Shown here: in pieces, positions 1-7,472 of the stretch
Layout: each line of letters begins with the position of its first letter
Position numbering within the stretch: the stretch's first letter is position 1
Source: Clostridia bacterium
GTDB taxonomy: Bacteria; Bacillota_A; Clostridia; UMGS1883; HGM11501
NCBI GenBank assembly: GCA_017536285.1
Contig: JAFXHP010000086.1
Location: forward strand, 1-23,637
Direction of reading: 5' to 3'
DNA length: 23,637 bases
Notes under the pieces: generated by a model
Databases searched by the model: none
Seen by the model: the letters and a program-made list of their open reading frames with translations, nothing else
Told to the model about the DNA's origin: nothing
Translations under genes and position numbers: made by a program

Positions 1-23
1 TCTTTTAGTGTCTACATTACCAC

Positions 24-80
24 CTCATCCGAGTTTTGCTCCGCAAAACCCACCTTCCCCTCAAGGGGAAGGCTTTCCAA
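24..80. repeat. Hairpin-rich intergenic repeat element
   Basis: Two adjacent perfect hairpins are visible. The first has 7-bp arms at 33-39 and 43-49 with a TCC loop. The second has 8-bp arms (CCTTCCCC/GGGGAAGG) at 53-60 and 65-72 with a TCAA loop. The combination 'CCTCATCCG ... hairpin ... CCTTCCCC' resembles a dispersed noncoding repeat that I recall from the spacers of many gut Clostridia; that recollection is not checked. A short open frame (36-302) runs through it but has no ribosome binding site or recognisable product, so I treat it as noncoding. Confidence 0.55.
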
Positions 81-171
81 CAATTTATTTGTGCTATGCA
101 ACAATGTTGCTCAATAATATACTTTTTTGTATACTTTACTTCTCCATCTGTTTATCGGTTAACCTTTTTTG

Positions 172-201
172 AACCACGCGACTATCGCGTGGTTTTCTTT
201 A
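172..201 (+). terminator. Intrinsic terminator of an upstream, out-of-window gene
   Basis: A 9-bp stem (AACCACGCG, 172-180, with CGCGTGGTT, 186-194) and a 5-base loop are followed by TTCTTT on the plus strand. It fits a Rho-independent terminator for a plus-strand transcript entering from the left edge. No gene in the window needs it. Confidence 0.55.
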
Positions 202-540
202 TACAAAAAATGCGTGGCAAGGGAATCTCACCACACACAAAAACGAGGCTTGATTTCCATGTTACCACACACTATAATCCTAATATGAATATCACAAAGT
301 AAATACCATATTGAAGCCTGCGTTTTTTACAAAACACAAATTTACTTTGCAATATCTAAAAAATGACAATGCAAATAAAAGATATTTAAAAATATCTTTG
401 TGAGTAAGTATTAAAATTATAGTATGTGGTGATTTCATATATCACTTTCATACCTTGAAATCAATATAGTTTTTATAAGTTTCTGAAACTCATGTTGATA
501 TTTAGAATAAAAAACAAAAATTTTGAAAAAATATTAAAAA
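202..540. other. Gene-free AT-rich spacer
   Basis: No credible coding frame, RNA gene or clear promoter is seen here. The only structure noted is a small nested inverted repeat at 422-453 (GTATG and GTGAT on the left, ATCAC and CATAC on the right). The remainder is AT-rich low-complexity sequence leading to the tRNA promoter. Confidence 0.5.
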
Positions 541-545
541 AACAC

Positions 546-574
546 TTGACAAAAACCTTTGGTTGTGGTAATAT
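546..574 (+). promoter_or_regulatory. Promoter of tRNA-Lys
   Basis: A consensus -35 TTGACA (546-551), a 17-bp spacer and a -10 TAATAT (569-574) are placed so that transcription would start about 10-15 bases before the tRNA 5' end. This is a near-ideal vegetative (sigma-A type) promoter, as expected for a stable RNA. Confidence 0.85.
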
Positions 575-594
575 ATCCCTTGTTGCAAGGAAAT

Positions 595-670
595 GCGCCA
601 TTAGCTCAGTTGGTAGAGCACCTGACTCTTAATCAGGGTGTCCCGGGTTCGAGTCCCTGATGGCGCACCA
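595..670 (+). tRNA. tRNA-Lys (anticodon CUU)
   Basis: A full cloverleaf can be drawn. The 7-bp acceptor stem is 595-601 with 660-666, the discriminator is A667, and CCA is encoded at 668-670. The D arm uses GCTC/GAGC. The anticodon stem is CCTGA/TCAGG with loop CTCTTAA, so the anticodon is CTT (628-630). The T loop is TTCGAGT. The T stem (643-647 with 655-659) has one C-T mismatch at its second pair (C644/T658). It reads lysine AAG codons. It is a single-gene transcription unit between a strong promoter and a terminator starting two bases downstream. Confidence 0.95.
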
Positions 671-671
671 G

Positions 672-705
672 AAAAAAGCGTACTGAAAATTCAGTACGCT
701 TTTTT
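672..705 (+). terminator. Terminator of tRNA-Lys
   Basis: A perfect 9-bp stem (678-686 with 691-699) has an AAAT loop and is extended by six A-T pairs, ending in a run of six T. It starts two bases after the tRNA CCA. Confidence 0.9.
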
Positions 706-714
706 CAACGAAAT

Positions 715-888
715 AAATCCTTTCAGGATTTGTGAAATGCCCTTCAGGCGTGAAATATTGCTTCGCAATGTGAAATACGCCTTCAGCGTGTGATATAAGG
801 ATTTTTTTATTTCACTTGATGCTTTAGCATTAAATTTCACAATTTACGAAGTAAATTATTTCACATCGAGTAAAACGAGATATTTCAC
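715..888. repeat. Fishbone array of mini-hairpins with GTGAAAT / ATTTCAC boxes
   Basis: Boxes GTGAAAT occur at 732-738, 750-756 and 770-776, with a variant GTGATAT at 790-796. The inverse box ATTTCAC follows at 809-815, 834-840, 858-864 and 882-888. Each interval between boxes is itself a small hairpin of different sequence: AAATCCT-TTC-AGGATTT, GCC-CTTCA-GGC, ATTGC-TTC-GCAAT, ACGC-CTTCA-GCGT, a GATGC-TTTA-GCAT core, AATTTAC-GAA-GTAAATT, and a weak TCG/CGA. The left and right halves are inverted around about 797-808, so the whole can fold into a multibranched structure. There is no coding frame. It resembles noncoding repeat elements I associate with clostridial genomes, but I do not know a name or function. 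Confidence 0.8.
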
Positions 889-929
889 TAAAATATATTG
901 GCATCTAAACCATTCGGCTCTTTCATAAC

Positions 930-957
930 AAAAGACACCCTATGGGTGTCTTTTTTG
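930..957 (+). terminator. Orphan intrinsic terminator
   Basis: A GACACCC/GGGTGTC stem (934-940 with 944-950) has a TAT loop and flanking A and T runs, ending in seven T. There is no plus-strand gene between the tRNA terminator and this point, so it may be a relic of a lost gene or tRNA. Confidence 0.7.
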
Positions 958-1056
958 TTTGGTACGCCATCCCTATGGGCGGACTCGACTTTCAAGCCTC
1001 GTCTCGCAGAAACATTCGGCTAAAAATTATACTCAATAATTTTCTTAACACCGAAA

Positions 1057-1070
1057 CTGATGGCACACCA
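1057..1070 (+). other. Possible tRNA 3'-end remnant
   Basis: ACTGATGGCACACCA-like sequence here matches the tRNA-Lys 3' end (657-670, CTGATGGCGCACCA) with one difference. Like the real tRNA, it is followed at once by an A-run and a terminator hairpin. No cloverleaf is recoverable upstream. It may be a decayed tRNA copy or chance similarity. Confidence 0.3.
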
Positions 1071-1102
1071 AAAAAGAACACATCTACAGATGTGTTCTTT
1101 TT
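1071..1102 (+). terminator. Orphan intrinsic terminator
   Basis: An 11-base arm pair, AGAACACATCT (1075-1085) and AGATGTGTTCT (1088-1098), is flanked by A and T runs. It follows the CACACCA motif directly, in the arrangement seen after the tRNA gene. Confidence 0.65.
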
Positions 1103-1155
1103 CCTCATATATGCAACGGAAGGGACGAAGAACCCTTAAGCGTTTTTTTGCTTCA

Positions 1156-1187
1156 AAAAGCAGGAAGATTATAATCTTCCTGCTTTT
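1156..1187 (-). terminator. Bidirectional terminator after the discoidin gene
   Basis: A 15-base perfect inverted repeat (1156-1170 with 1173-1187) lies three bases past the stop codon of the minus-strand gene ending at 1191. T runs on both sides allow it to work in either direction. It closes the 6314-to-1191 operon. Confidence 0.75.
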
Positions 1188-1190
1188 CTT

Positions 1191-2648
1191 TTAATAGTTT
1201 GTAATTGTAATAGTTTGTGTGGAACCGTCCCAAGCCACGTTATATCCAAGATGTTCAGATACGAAGCGGAGAGGAATGAAGGTTCTTCCTTCTACGATTC
1301 GTGGGGGTTCGTTAAGTGTATAACGAATTCTGCCGTAGCGGCCGCCTGTTACATAAACAAGTTTGTTCCATATCTGAAGCTCAATTTTCATTGCGGAGGT
1401 GTCAACGGTTACCAACTGGATATCTCCGTCCCAGGAAATTGTTGCTCCCATTTCCTCTAAGAGTCCTCTTAAGGGAATTAAGGTATAGCCACCGTCAATA
1501 TAGGGTGCAACGTCAAGCGTTTCGGTTCTCGGAGCAGCCGTTCCCTTTGTAATTATAATGTCCTTTGAGCCTATCTTGAGTTCATACTTTATCCTGTTTT
1601 CCTTTTCAAGCTCCTTTGCCACGCCTCTGTCCTGATAAACCTTTATTTCAGCACAGGATGCACGATCTGCATAATGTCCGCTGATTTCAAACTGGATATA
1701 ACGAGCCTTTATAGCCTTGCTCAATGTTATTCTCTTTGTATCAAGGCTCTTTTCAAATGAAAGTCCGTCTGCTATCATATCAAAGTTTTCACCGTCAAGA
1801 CTTGACCATATGGAAAAGTTAGTCCAGGTTCCGTGAAAGTCATTTGACTGACGGGGAGTTATGTCAAAGTCTGTTACGGCATAGGTTCCGCCAAGATCAA
1901 GCTCCAATATAACGGGCTCTTTTGTTGCCTCGGTCTGCCAGAAGTTTTTATCTGTTCCGTCAAGTACTCTGTCGGGAGTATTGCCGCCCCAGGAGGTGTC
2001 TTCGCAGGATGCGGAGATTTTGCTGCTTGGCACTTCCACTATACCGTGGCTGTCGCTGTATTCCATATATTCCTTAGCCGATACTGTGGGCACACCGTCA
2101 AGTGCTGCAAGGAGATTAAGCTCAGCACAGGTACCGTAGCCGCCGGAGGATTCCACAAAGCGGAAACGGAACTCCTTTACGGGCACATTTGCCGCAAAGG
2201 TAAATGTTTTTGTTCCGGCGGTTGATGACATTTCGCCGGTGCTGAGCATTACCCATTCGCCGTCAACTTTGGCGTAGGTTTCATACTTTGTGCAGCTGCC
2301 GGAGCCACCGCCCGGTCTTGTGGTGTAGGAAAAGCCGTAAATAGGTGTTTCTTCGGGAAGCGTTATGTCAATGTCGTGGGGAGGTGTATCACGGTAGGTG
2401 ATGGTTGTTCCCGAGTTTTCATAATAAGAATGCCAGTAGGTATCGGGGTTTTCGTCGATTATAAATCTCTTATATGCACGGGAAGGATTAATGGTACTGT
2501 AAACCTCAACCTCCCACGCCTCGTGGTTACCCAGGGTTTCAAGAACCGGAAGCCATATCTTTGCCTCAACCTCTTCTGCAAATGAAGGAACCGATATGAG
2601 GCAGAAAAGCATTAAAACCGAAAGGATTAAGGATATTAATTTTTTCAT
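1191..2648 (-). CDS. Secreted discoidin-domain protein with CuAO-N-like stalk domain
   Basis: This exported, non-catalytic-looking protein probably binds glycans or the cell surface. I prefer the ATG at 2648 (485 aa): ATGs at 2657 and 2654 are only one to four bases from the GGAG of the ribosome site, while 2648 has normal spacing and gives an MKK-type signal peptide ending near SFA. In 488-residue numbering, a first F5/8 type C (CBM32-like) domain spans about 48-185 with the motif TYWHSYY, and a second spans about 208-342 (LDGTDKNFWQ, ITPRQ). A copper-amine-oxidase-N-like domain (PF07833 type) fills 356-488, with paired IPLRGLLEEMGA and IPLRFVSEHLGY motifs. No LPXTG, SLH or dockerin is seen. 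It starts in the ribosome-site region just after the glycosidase stop, so the two are co-translated. It is paralogous to the protein at 13319-15799. Ligand unknown. Confidence 0.88.
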   Translation of the reverse strand: MKKLISLILSVLMLFCLISVPSFAEEVEAKIWLPVLETLGNHEAWEVEVYSTINPSRAYKRFIIDENPDTYWHSYYENSGTTITYRDTPPHDIDITLPEETPIYGFSYTTRPGGGSGSCTKYETYAKVDGEWVMLSTGEMSSTAGTKTFTFAANVPVKEFRFRFVESSGGYGTCAELNLLAALDGVPTVSAKEYMEYSDSHGIVEVPSSKISASCEDTSWGGNTPDRVLDGTDKNFWQTEATKEPVILELDLGGTYAVTDFDITPRQSNDFHGTWTNFSIWSSLDGENFDMIADGLSFEKSLDTKRITLSKAIKARYIQFEISGHYADRASCAEIKVYQDRGVAKELEKENRIKYELKIGSKDIIITKGTAAPRTETLDVAPYIDGGYTLIPLRGLLEEMGATISWDGDIQLVTVDTSAMKIELQIWNKLVYVTGGRYGRIRYTLNEPPRIVEGRTFIPLRFVSEHLGYNVAWDGSTQTITITNY

Positions 2649-2666
2649 ATTCATCATTCTCCTTTC

Positions 2667-5600
2667 TTATAAAAGCTCTGCCGCTTTTGCTACTGCGGCA
2701 TCATATGCACCGTAATGCGCTACAGTCCAGATTCCGTTTGCATTTTCAACTTCCCAGCCGAATACGTCGGAGAAGTAAGAAAGCGGAATGTAGCATATTC
2801 CGTTAATAACCTTTACGGGGTTTGTAAGGGTTGCGGCTTTGCCGTTGATTCTTACTTCATTTGTACCAAGCACGGTATATGACCATACATAGTCGGTAAT
2901 TTCAAAGTTTTCAAGACCGTGGCTACTTAAGTGCAGCATATTCTTTTCGGGGTAGAATTCATACTTTGTTTCGCCGTAACCCAAAATTTCTTCTGCCGCA
3001 ATTACGGGGATGTATAACATGCCGTTTTCAACAACGGTTGTAACTCTTGTGTCCGCCTCATAAACGTACATTTCACCGCCGTTTACGTTCATACGGTTGT
3101 GGTTTTCTTTAAGTACGGTTGTATCATAAAGATTTTCTCTTGTGTTCTTATCCAAACTCTTCTGCTCAATTTCGGTGTAGAGATAGTTAAATCTTCCGTT
3201 TGGTGCAATGCTTCCGTGTTCGTAGAAGAGAAGTAAGTCGCCGTTTTCAAATGCGTTATCCGCCCATTTGAATTCAAGGTCTATTACTGTTTCACCGATT
3301 AACGCTCTCGGAACAGAAACTGTTATTCTCTTACCTTCTATAACTTCTTCTGTTCCTGTAAGTGCAACCCAGGCACCGTTTTCATACTTTGCAAATATTC
3401 CTATGCCGAACACATTGTAGGAGAAATCATAGCCTTCCCAGCCTGTTGCACGGTTACGGTCAACATCGATATAAAGATGCATAAAGGAATCGTTTTTAAC
3501 AATATCTTCTTCACATACTGCAGTGAAGTAAAGTTTTTCCCAATCTCTTGCCACCTTTGCACTCTTTATAAGGTTTGAAATCTTTGTGGTGTAGTGGAAA
3601 TGCTCGCCTGTTTCGGGGTTTATACTTCCCTCGTGGTCACGCTCATAACCTTCAACTACATTTAAGAACTCAGGAGCAACATCTGCCCACTGCTCATCTC
3701 CGCCTGCAAGGTCAATGGTCTTTTCTGCAGAGGCTAAAGGTGCGGGGCGTACGCCCTTATATTTTCGGCAGAAGTCAGTAAGAAGCATATAATAGTCGTC
3801 ACGCAGTGCTCCTCTGGAAGGCTCAAAGTCACGACTGTTTTCCTCATCATAAGTATCAACGAAAGCGTTGGTAAAGCCTGAATATTCTGCATTTCTGACT
3901 GCCGTCCATTCGTTCCATCCGTCAATGATAACAATCATGGGATCTTCCTCAAGTACACGAGATGCCTGCTCCTTGAAGAAATAGCCCTGATTTTTAGCTT
4001 CGGGGCGATAATCTTCGCCGAACGCCTCGGTGTAGCTTCTACCCTTAACGTAGGGATCGGAGAATACGCCTGTCTTTTCATATTCAAACACATAAGAGTG
4101 GTTGATGCCCGTACCAAGAGTCATAGCCTCTGTTCTTTCGGCATCCATTGATTTCTTCCACTTCGTCTGGGGATAGTTCTGAAGCCACTGCCATCCGCCT
4201 GTCGCAACGTCTCCCTCAGCACGGGATGCGTTTCCTCTGTGGGTGGAGATATCCAGTATATCCTTAAGAACTCTTATCGTTTCTGTGTCAGTTCCCTTTA
4301 ATGCCTTTTCATAAGCACCCTTGGGATTTCCACCGAACATAAGGAGTTTTCCGTCCCATTCATACCATATATCGCGGAATCTGGGATTTGAAATTATGTT
4401 ATGGTAAAGTGCGCGGAAGCCCATATCGGTGTTGGTTGACCAGGTGTATATTTCGGGGATGTTTATACCCGCTTCCTTTGCATCCGCAAAGGCTTCAAAT
4501 GTTTTTATTGTTGTGGGAACAAATGCCCATGTAGCATTTGACATATCCAGGAATATGGAGTCAACGCCTGCGTTTGCCAACATTTCCGCATGACGGCGAT
4601 ATACAAAATAGTCATAGCTCGTGTAGAAGCCAAAGAGGGGTTCTCCCCAGAAATATCTGCCGTTGGTATCCCACGCCTCGTGATAATAATCATCCCTCGC
4701 TTCGGGGTATTTTGCAACAATTTCCGAAGGAATTCTTGCATTGGTAGTGTTATTAGGTGACCAGTTCCAGTAGAACATGGAAACCTCATGAAGCCCTTCT
4801 TTAACAGGACCTGCTTCTTCAAAGTCTGCCAGTTTTCTGCCGAGAGCATCGGTTGCTGCCCATGTATCAGAATAATTATCAACTATTGCACTGTCGGGAA
4901 CAACTGCAGTATTACCCTCGTCAACGGTTTCTTCCGAGAAGATAATCTTTCTTATTACGTTTTCTGAGAACTGACCGTAGGTTGACTTTATGTATAAGTC
5001 GTGCACGCCTTCTGCTTCCTTGATATTTGCAGAGAAAGTTGCGTTAAGAAGTTCCTTTTTGTTAAAGAGCACATATCCGAGGCAATCGCCTTTATTAGGA
5101 TCATCAATTCTGATCTGATAAGCATCGCCGTTTTCAACGGAGGGAATTAATGAATCACCCTCGAAGCTTACAGATTTCATGCCGGTTAAGTCAACTCTTC
5201 CAACCTTAAAATAGTCGCCGGCATCCATTGCCGTCAGTCCATCCTCGGTTGTCGTTACGCCTGAAAACTCTTCGGCGTCAAGTGCTTTAATTGTAATTTT
5301 GCCGTTTTCTGCCTTATATAACTTCTTTTCAATAAGCTTGAAATCAATTTCAGCTGCAGTTGCATAGCTGGCTGCACCATCGGTTACCACAATCTTGATA
5401 GCCTTATATTTACCCTGGGGAAATTCGGTTGTTATCGCTTCCTTTAAGCCTGAAGCATACTCTGCATCAACTAATTTAGTAAAGTCATTTCCATCAAAGC
5501 TACCGTAAATTTCAGCCTTTTTCCATGTTCCCGTACCATTATCTTTTCTCGGAACATATGTAATTGCGGAATATTCCGTAGGCTCGGGGAAAGTTACAAT

Positions 5601-6314
5601 GACAGTGTGGGGACACTCATCATGAGATGCAATAGCTCCGTCCTTTACAGTGTAATTTGAATGCCAGTAGGTAGCAGGATTACCGTCGAAAGCCTTTGTA
5701 AGTGTCCCCTCCAATACACTGGAGGCTTCCACAATCCAGCCGTTTTCCAATGTTACTTTAGTCATTTTAGTTTCGGCCGGTGCACTTTCAATAGGTGCAT
5801 CCTTATAGAAGCGAAGCTCCGCAATGGTGGAAAATCCGCTTAAGGATTCAGTTGTAACAAAGCGGATTGCCTTGTAGCTGTTTCTCGGAATTTCGTTTTT
5901 TGCTTCCTTACGTCCGTTTACAACGTCGTAGGTTACATCCTTAAGCTTTGTGAAATTAACGCCGTCGGTCGAGCCGTAAATTTCGCCCTTAACCCAGGTT
6001 CCTGTCGCATTGGAATCCTGTCTTGGGGTGTAGGAAACCACAGATATTTCAAGAGGTTCAGGGAAGGTTACGGTAATAGTGTGGGGACATTCATCCTTTT
6101 CAACTATGGTTGCTCCCTCAGCTCTGTACCAGGAATGCCAATAGGTTTCATTTTTGCCGTCAAAGGCAAGATCAACAGCCCACATTCCTCCGTGTTCGCT
6201 GCCTATTTCAACTTTCCAGTCGCTTGTGCGGGTATAAGCACCCTCCGCTTCGGCAACAACGAAAAATGTGAACACAAGCGTCATTGCCATAAGCAGTGCA
6301 AGTAATTTTTTCAT
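2667..6314 (-). CDS. Secreted multidomain GH99/GH71/WbsX-like glycosidase with CBMs
   Basis: This 1215-residue exported enzyme probably acts on an extracellular polysaccharide. It has a signal peptide (cleavage near AEAEG, 21-25), two F5/8C/CBM32-like domains (about 30-170 and 188-328, both with TYWHS and ECPHT), a CBM6-like region (330-462, 'GVHDLYI'), a TIM-barrel-like catalytic region (475-860), a CBM9/DOMON-like region (860-1075, 'YIDVDRNRATGWEG'), and a C-terminal CuAO-N-like stalk (1085-1215). In the catalytic region, IFLDMSN (D590) and DGWNEW (E802) are candidate acid residues; an 'NEW' motif late in the barrel is typical of GH71/GH99/WbsX-type proteins. The family is an inference from motifs and the substrate is unknown. 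Downstream, the discoidin gene begins within the ribosome-site distance. It is a paralogue of the 920-residue protein at 15813-18575 but carries two extra N-terminal discoidin domains. Confidence 0.88.
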   Translation of the reverse strand: MKKLLALLMAMTLVFTFFVVAEAEGAYTRTSDWKVEIGSEHGGMWAVDLAFDGKNETYWHSWYRAEGATIVEKDECPHTITVTFPEPLEISVVSYTPRQDSNATGTWVKGEIYGSTDGVNFTKLKDVTYDVVNGRKEAKNEIPRNSYKAIRFVTTESLSGFSTIAELRFYKDAPIESAPAETKMTKVTLENGWIVEASSVLEGTLTKAFDGNPATYWHSNYTVKDGAIASHDECPHTVIVTFPEPTEYSAITYVPRKDNGTGTWKKAEIYGSFDGNDFTKLVDAEYASGLKEAITTEFPQGKYKAIKIVVTDGAASYATAAEIDFKLIEKKLYKAENGKITIKALDAEEFSGVTTTEDGLTAMDAGDYFKVGRVDLTGMKSVSFEGDSLIPSVENGDAYQIRIDDPNKGDCLGYVLFNKKELLNATFSANIKEAEGVHDLYIKSTYGQFSENVIRKIIFSEETVDEGNTAVVPDSAIVDNYSDTWAATDALGRKLADFEEAGPVKEGLHEVSMFYWNWSPNNTTNARIPSEIVAKYPEARDDYYHEAWDTNGRYFWGEPLFGFYTSYDYFVYRRHAEMLANAGVDSIFLDMSNATWAFVPTTIKTFEAFADAKEAGINIPEIYTWSTNTDMGFRALYHNIISNPRFRDIWYEWDGKLLMFGGNPKGAYEKALKGTDTETIRVLKDILDISTHRGNASRAEGDVATGGWQWLQNYPQTKWKKSMDAERTEAMTLGTGINHSYVFEYEKTGVFSDPYVKGRSYTEAFGEDYRPEAKNQGYFFKEQASRVLEEDPMIVIIDGWNEWTAVRNAEYSGFTNAFVDTYDEENSRDFEPSRGALRDDYYMLLTDFCRKYKGVRPAPLASAEKTIDLAGGDEQWADVAPEFLNVVEGYERDHEGSINPETGEHFHYTTKISNLIKSAKVARDWEKLYFTAVCEEDIVKNDSFMHLYIDVDRNRATGWEGYDFSYNVFGIGIFAKYENGAWVALTGTEEVIEGKRITVSVPRALIGETVIDLEFKWADNAFENGDLLLFYEHGSIAPNGRFNYLYTEIEQKSLDKNTRENLYDTTVLKENHNRMNVNGGEMYVYEADTRVTTVVENGMLYIPVIAAEEILGYGETKYEFYPEKNMLHLSSHGLENFEITDYVWSYTVLGTNEVRINGKAATLTNPVKVINGICYIPLSYFSDVFGWEVENANGIWTVAHYGAYDAAVAKAAELL

Positions 6315-6336
6315 ATATTATTCCTCCTTTATTTTA

Positions 6337-6365
6337 AGTATATCATATCAATATTTTTTAGTAAA
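6337..6365 (-). promoter_or_regulatory. Candidate promoter of glycosidase cassette A
   Basis: On the minus strand, -35 TTTACT (6365-6360), a 17-bp spacer and -10 TATACT (6342-6337) precede the ATG at 6314. The leader would be only about 16 bases, with the AAAGGAGG site near its 5' end. The alternative is read-through from the GH29 gene, since no terminator separates the two. Confidence 0.5.
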
Positions 6366-6397
6366 TGCCATTTTTTTGCTTGAAACATATCATTTTT

Positions 6398-7360
6398 TTA
6401 TAATGCCTTTCCCACTTCCAGAAGAATTTCCGTTGCGGGAGCAGGGAATCTTCCAAGATGATCAGGTCCCACGTTAAGAAGATAATTTATTCCTCGCTCG
6501 TTTAAGTGATTCTTTATTCTTATTACTTCGTCTGCATTTTTCCAGTTCTGGTCAAAGGATTTATAGCCCCATGTATCGTTAAGCGTCGCCGGAGTTTCAA
6601 AAAGCATATCCTTTTTATCCTCGGGAATTTCGTTATCTCCCGCCGACTCATAGTCACATACACCATGTCCAAGTCTCGAATTTATGAGACAATCCGGCTG
6701 ATAATGCTTAACCATTTCGTATAGCTCCAGACTCAGTTCTTTTGGCATATTTATCGGAGTATCAAACCATATCAGGCATAAATCTCCATACTTTGTGAGA
6801 ATTTCCTTTACCTGAGGTTTTATTTTTTCCTCATAACAAATTCTGTAGTCCTTCTTTTCATAATCCGGAAAATCCCAGGTGTTACCCCAGTCCATAACAC
6901 CGCAATTCAAACCGTACCCGGCTTCATACCCAGAGCCGTGGGGATGTGCCCAGTCAAGTGCCTGGGAATAATATAACCCCAGCTTAAGGTCGTGTTTATA
7001 GCAGGCTTCTGCAATTTCAGCAATTATGTCTCTCTTGAAAGGCGTTGCATCAACTACGTTGAAGGAGCTTGCCTCCGACTTAAAAAGTGCAAAGCCGTCG
7101 TGATGCTTGCTTGTTATTACGAAATATTTCATTCCCGCATCCTTTGCGGTTTTAACCCATTCCTCAGCGTTAAAATAAAGGGGGTTGAAAATTTCTGCAA
7201 GGCGGTGATATTCCTTATTCGGAATCCTGAAATAAGACTGTGCCCACTCGCCTATCTGATCGGTTCTTTTCCCTTGCCATTCGCCGCCAAGTATGGAATA
7301 AAGGCCGAAATGAATCATCATTCCGAATTTAGCCTCTTTAAACCACAGTTTGTTATCCAT
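6398..7360 (-). CDS. GH29 alpha-L-fucosidase-like glycoside hydrolase (short, cytoplasmic)
   Basis: It probably removes alpha-linked L-fucose from oligosaccharides. GH29 hallmarks are KFGMMIHFGLYS near the N-terminus, SKHHDGFALF (H86, H87), and LIWFDTP with the predicted nucleophile D200. ETPATLNDTWGY (E255) lies in the region holding the acid/base of B-type GH29 enzymes, and LLNVGPDHLGR is near the end. At 320 residues it stops just after the catalytic barrel and lacks the C-terminal beta-sandwich of typical family members of about 450 residues or more. There is no signal peptide, so it should act inside the cell on imported oligosaccharides. An AAAGGAGA site precedes the ATG by six bases and a strong promoter lies just upstream. 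The 83-bp gap to glycosidase cassette A has no terminator, so partial co-transcription is possible. Family assignment is firm; fucose specificity is inferred. Confidence 0.9.
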   Translation of the reverse strand: MDNKLWFKEAKFGMMIHFGLYSILGGEWQGKRTDQIGEWAQSYFRIPNKEYHRLAEIFNPLYFNAEEWVKTAKDAGMKYFVITSKHHDGFALFKSEASSFNVVDATPFKRDIIAEIAEACYKHDLKLGLYYSQALDWAHPHGSGYEAGYGLNCGVMDWGNTWDFPDYEKKDYRICYEEKIKPQVKEILTKYGDLCLIWFDTPINMPKELSLELYEMVKHYQPDCLINSRLGHGVCDYESAGDNEIPEDKKDMLFETPATLNDTWGYKSFDQNWKNADEVIRIKNHLNERGINYLLNVGPDHLGRFPAPATEILLEVGKAL

Positions 7361-7391
7361 GGCCTTCTCCTTTTAATTTATTACACTATAT

Positions 7392-7419
7392 ATTATAACA
7401 TTTTATCACCCATTGTCAA
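7392..7419 (-). promoter_or_regulatory. Promoter of the GH29 gene
   Basis: On the minus strand a perfect -35 TTGACA (7419-7414), a 16-bp spacer and a perfect -10 TATAAT (7397-7392) lie 32 bases upstream of the ATG. This is one of the best consensus promoters in the window, suggesting a high basal rate or control by an operator I cannot identify. Confidence 0.85.
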
Positions 7420-7444
7420 TATTAAATCGGGTATTTTAAAAGCC

Positions 7445-7472
7445 AAATGAGCAGACCTGCGTCTGCTCATTT
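7445..7472 (-). terminator. Terminator overlapping the DHHW gene stop
   Basis: A 12-bp perfect stem (7445-7456 with 7461-7472) has a CTGC loop. The TGA stop of the DHHW gene (7469-7467) lies inside the stem. On the minus strand it is followed by TTGGCTTTT, an interrupted T tract, so efficiency is uncertain. Confidence 0.65.

Larger units (their letters stand above)
889..1190. other. Gene-free spacer with orphan terminators
   Basis: No supported gene. The short open frame at 942-1139 begins inside one terminator hairpin and spans another, so it is not credible. The stretch contains plus-strand terminators near 930 and 1071, a bidirectional hairpin at 1156-1187, and a tRNA-3'-end-like sequence at 1057-1070. 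Confidence 0.55.

Noticed and set aside
36..302. 88-codon open frame at the left edge
   Set aside because: It runs through the hairpin repeat and a terminator hairpin, has no ribosome site, and its translation is low-complexity with no recognisable pattern.
422..453. Small nested inverted repeat as an RNA gene or riboswitch
   Set aside because: Stems are only five bases each, AT-rich sequence makes such matches common, and no promoter or downstream gene goes with it.
715..888. CRISPR array
   Set aside because: Repeats are only seven bases, switch orientation midway, and the spacers are themselves palindromic; no cas genes are near.
942..1139. 65-codon open frame
   Set aside because: It starts inside one terminator hairpin and covers another, and also contains the tRNA-like 3' end; not a plausible gene.
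4505..4882. 125-codon minus-strand frame inside the glycosidase gene
   Set aside because: It lies within the well-supported 1215-residue gene in another frame and shows no start signal or family motif.
6992..7450. 152-codon plus-strand frame opposite the GH29 gene
   Set aside because: It is antisense to a strongly supported enzyme and runs through the GH29 promoter; its translation is Cys/Phe-rich antisense noise.
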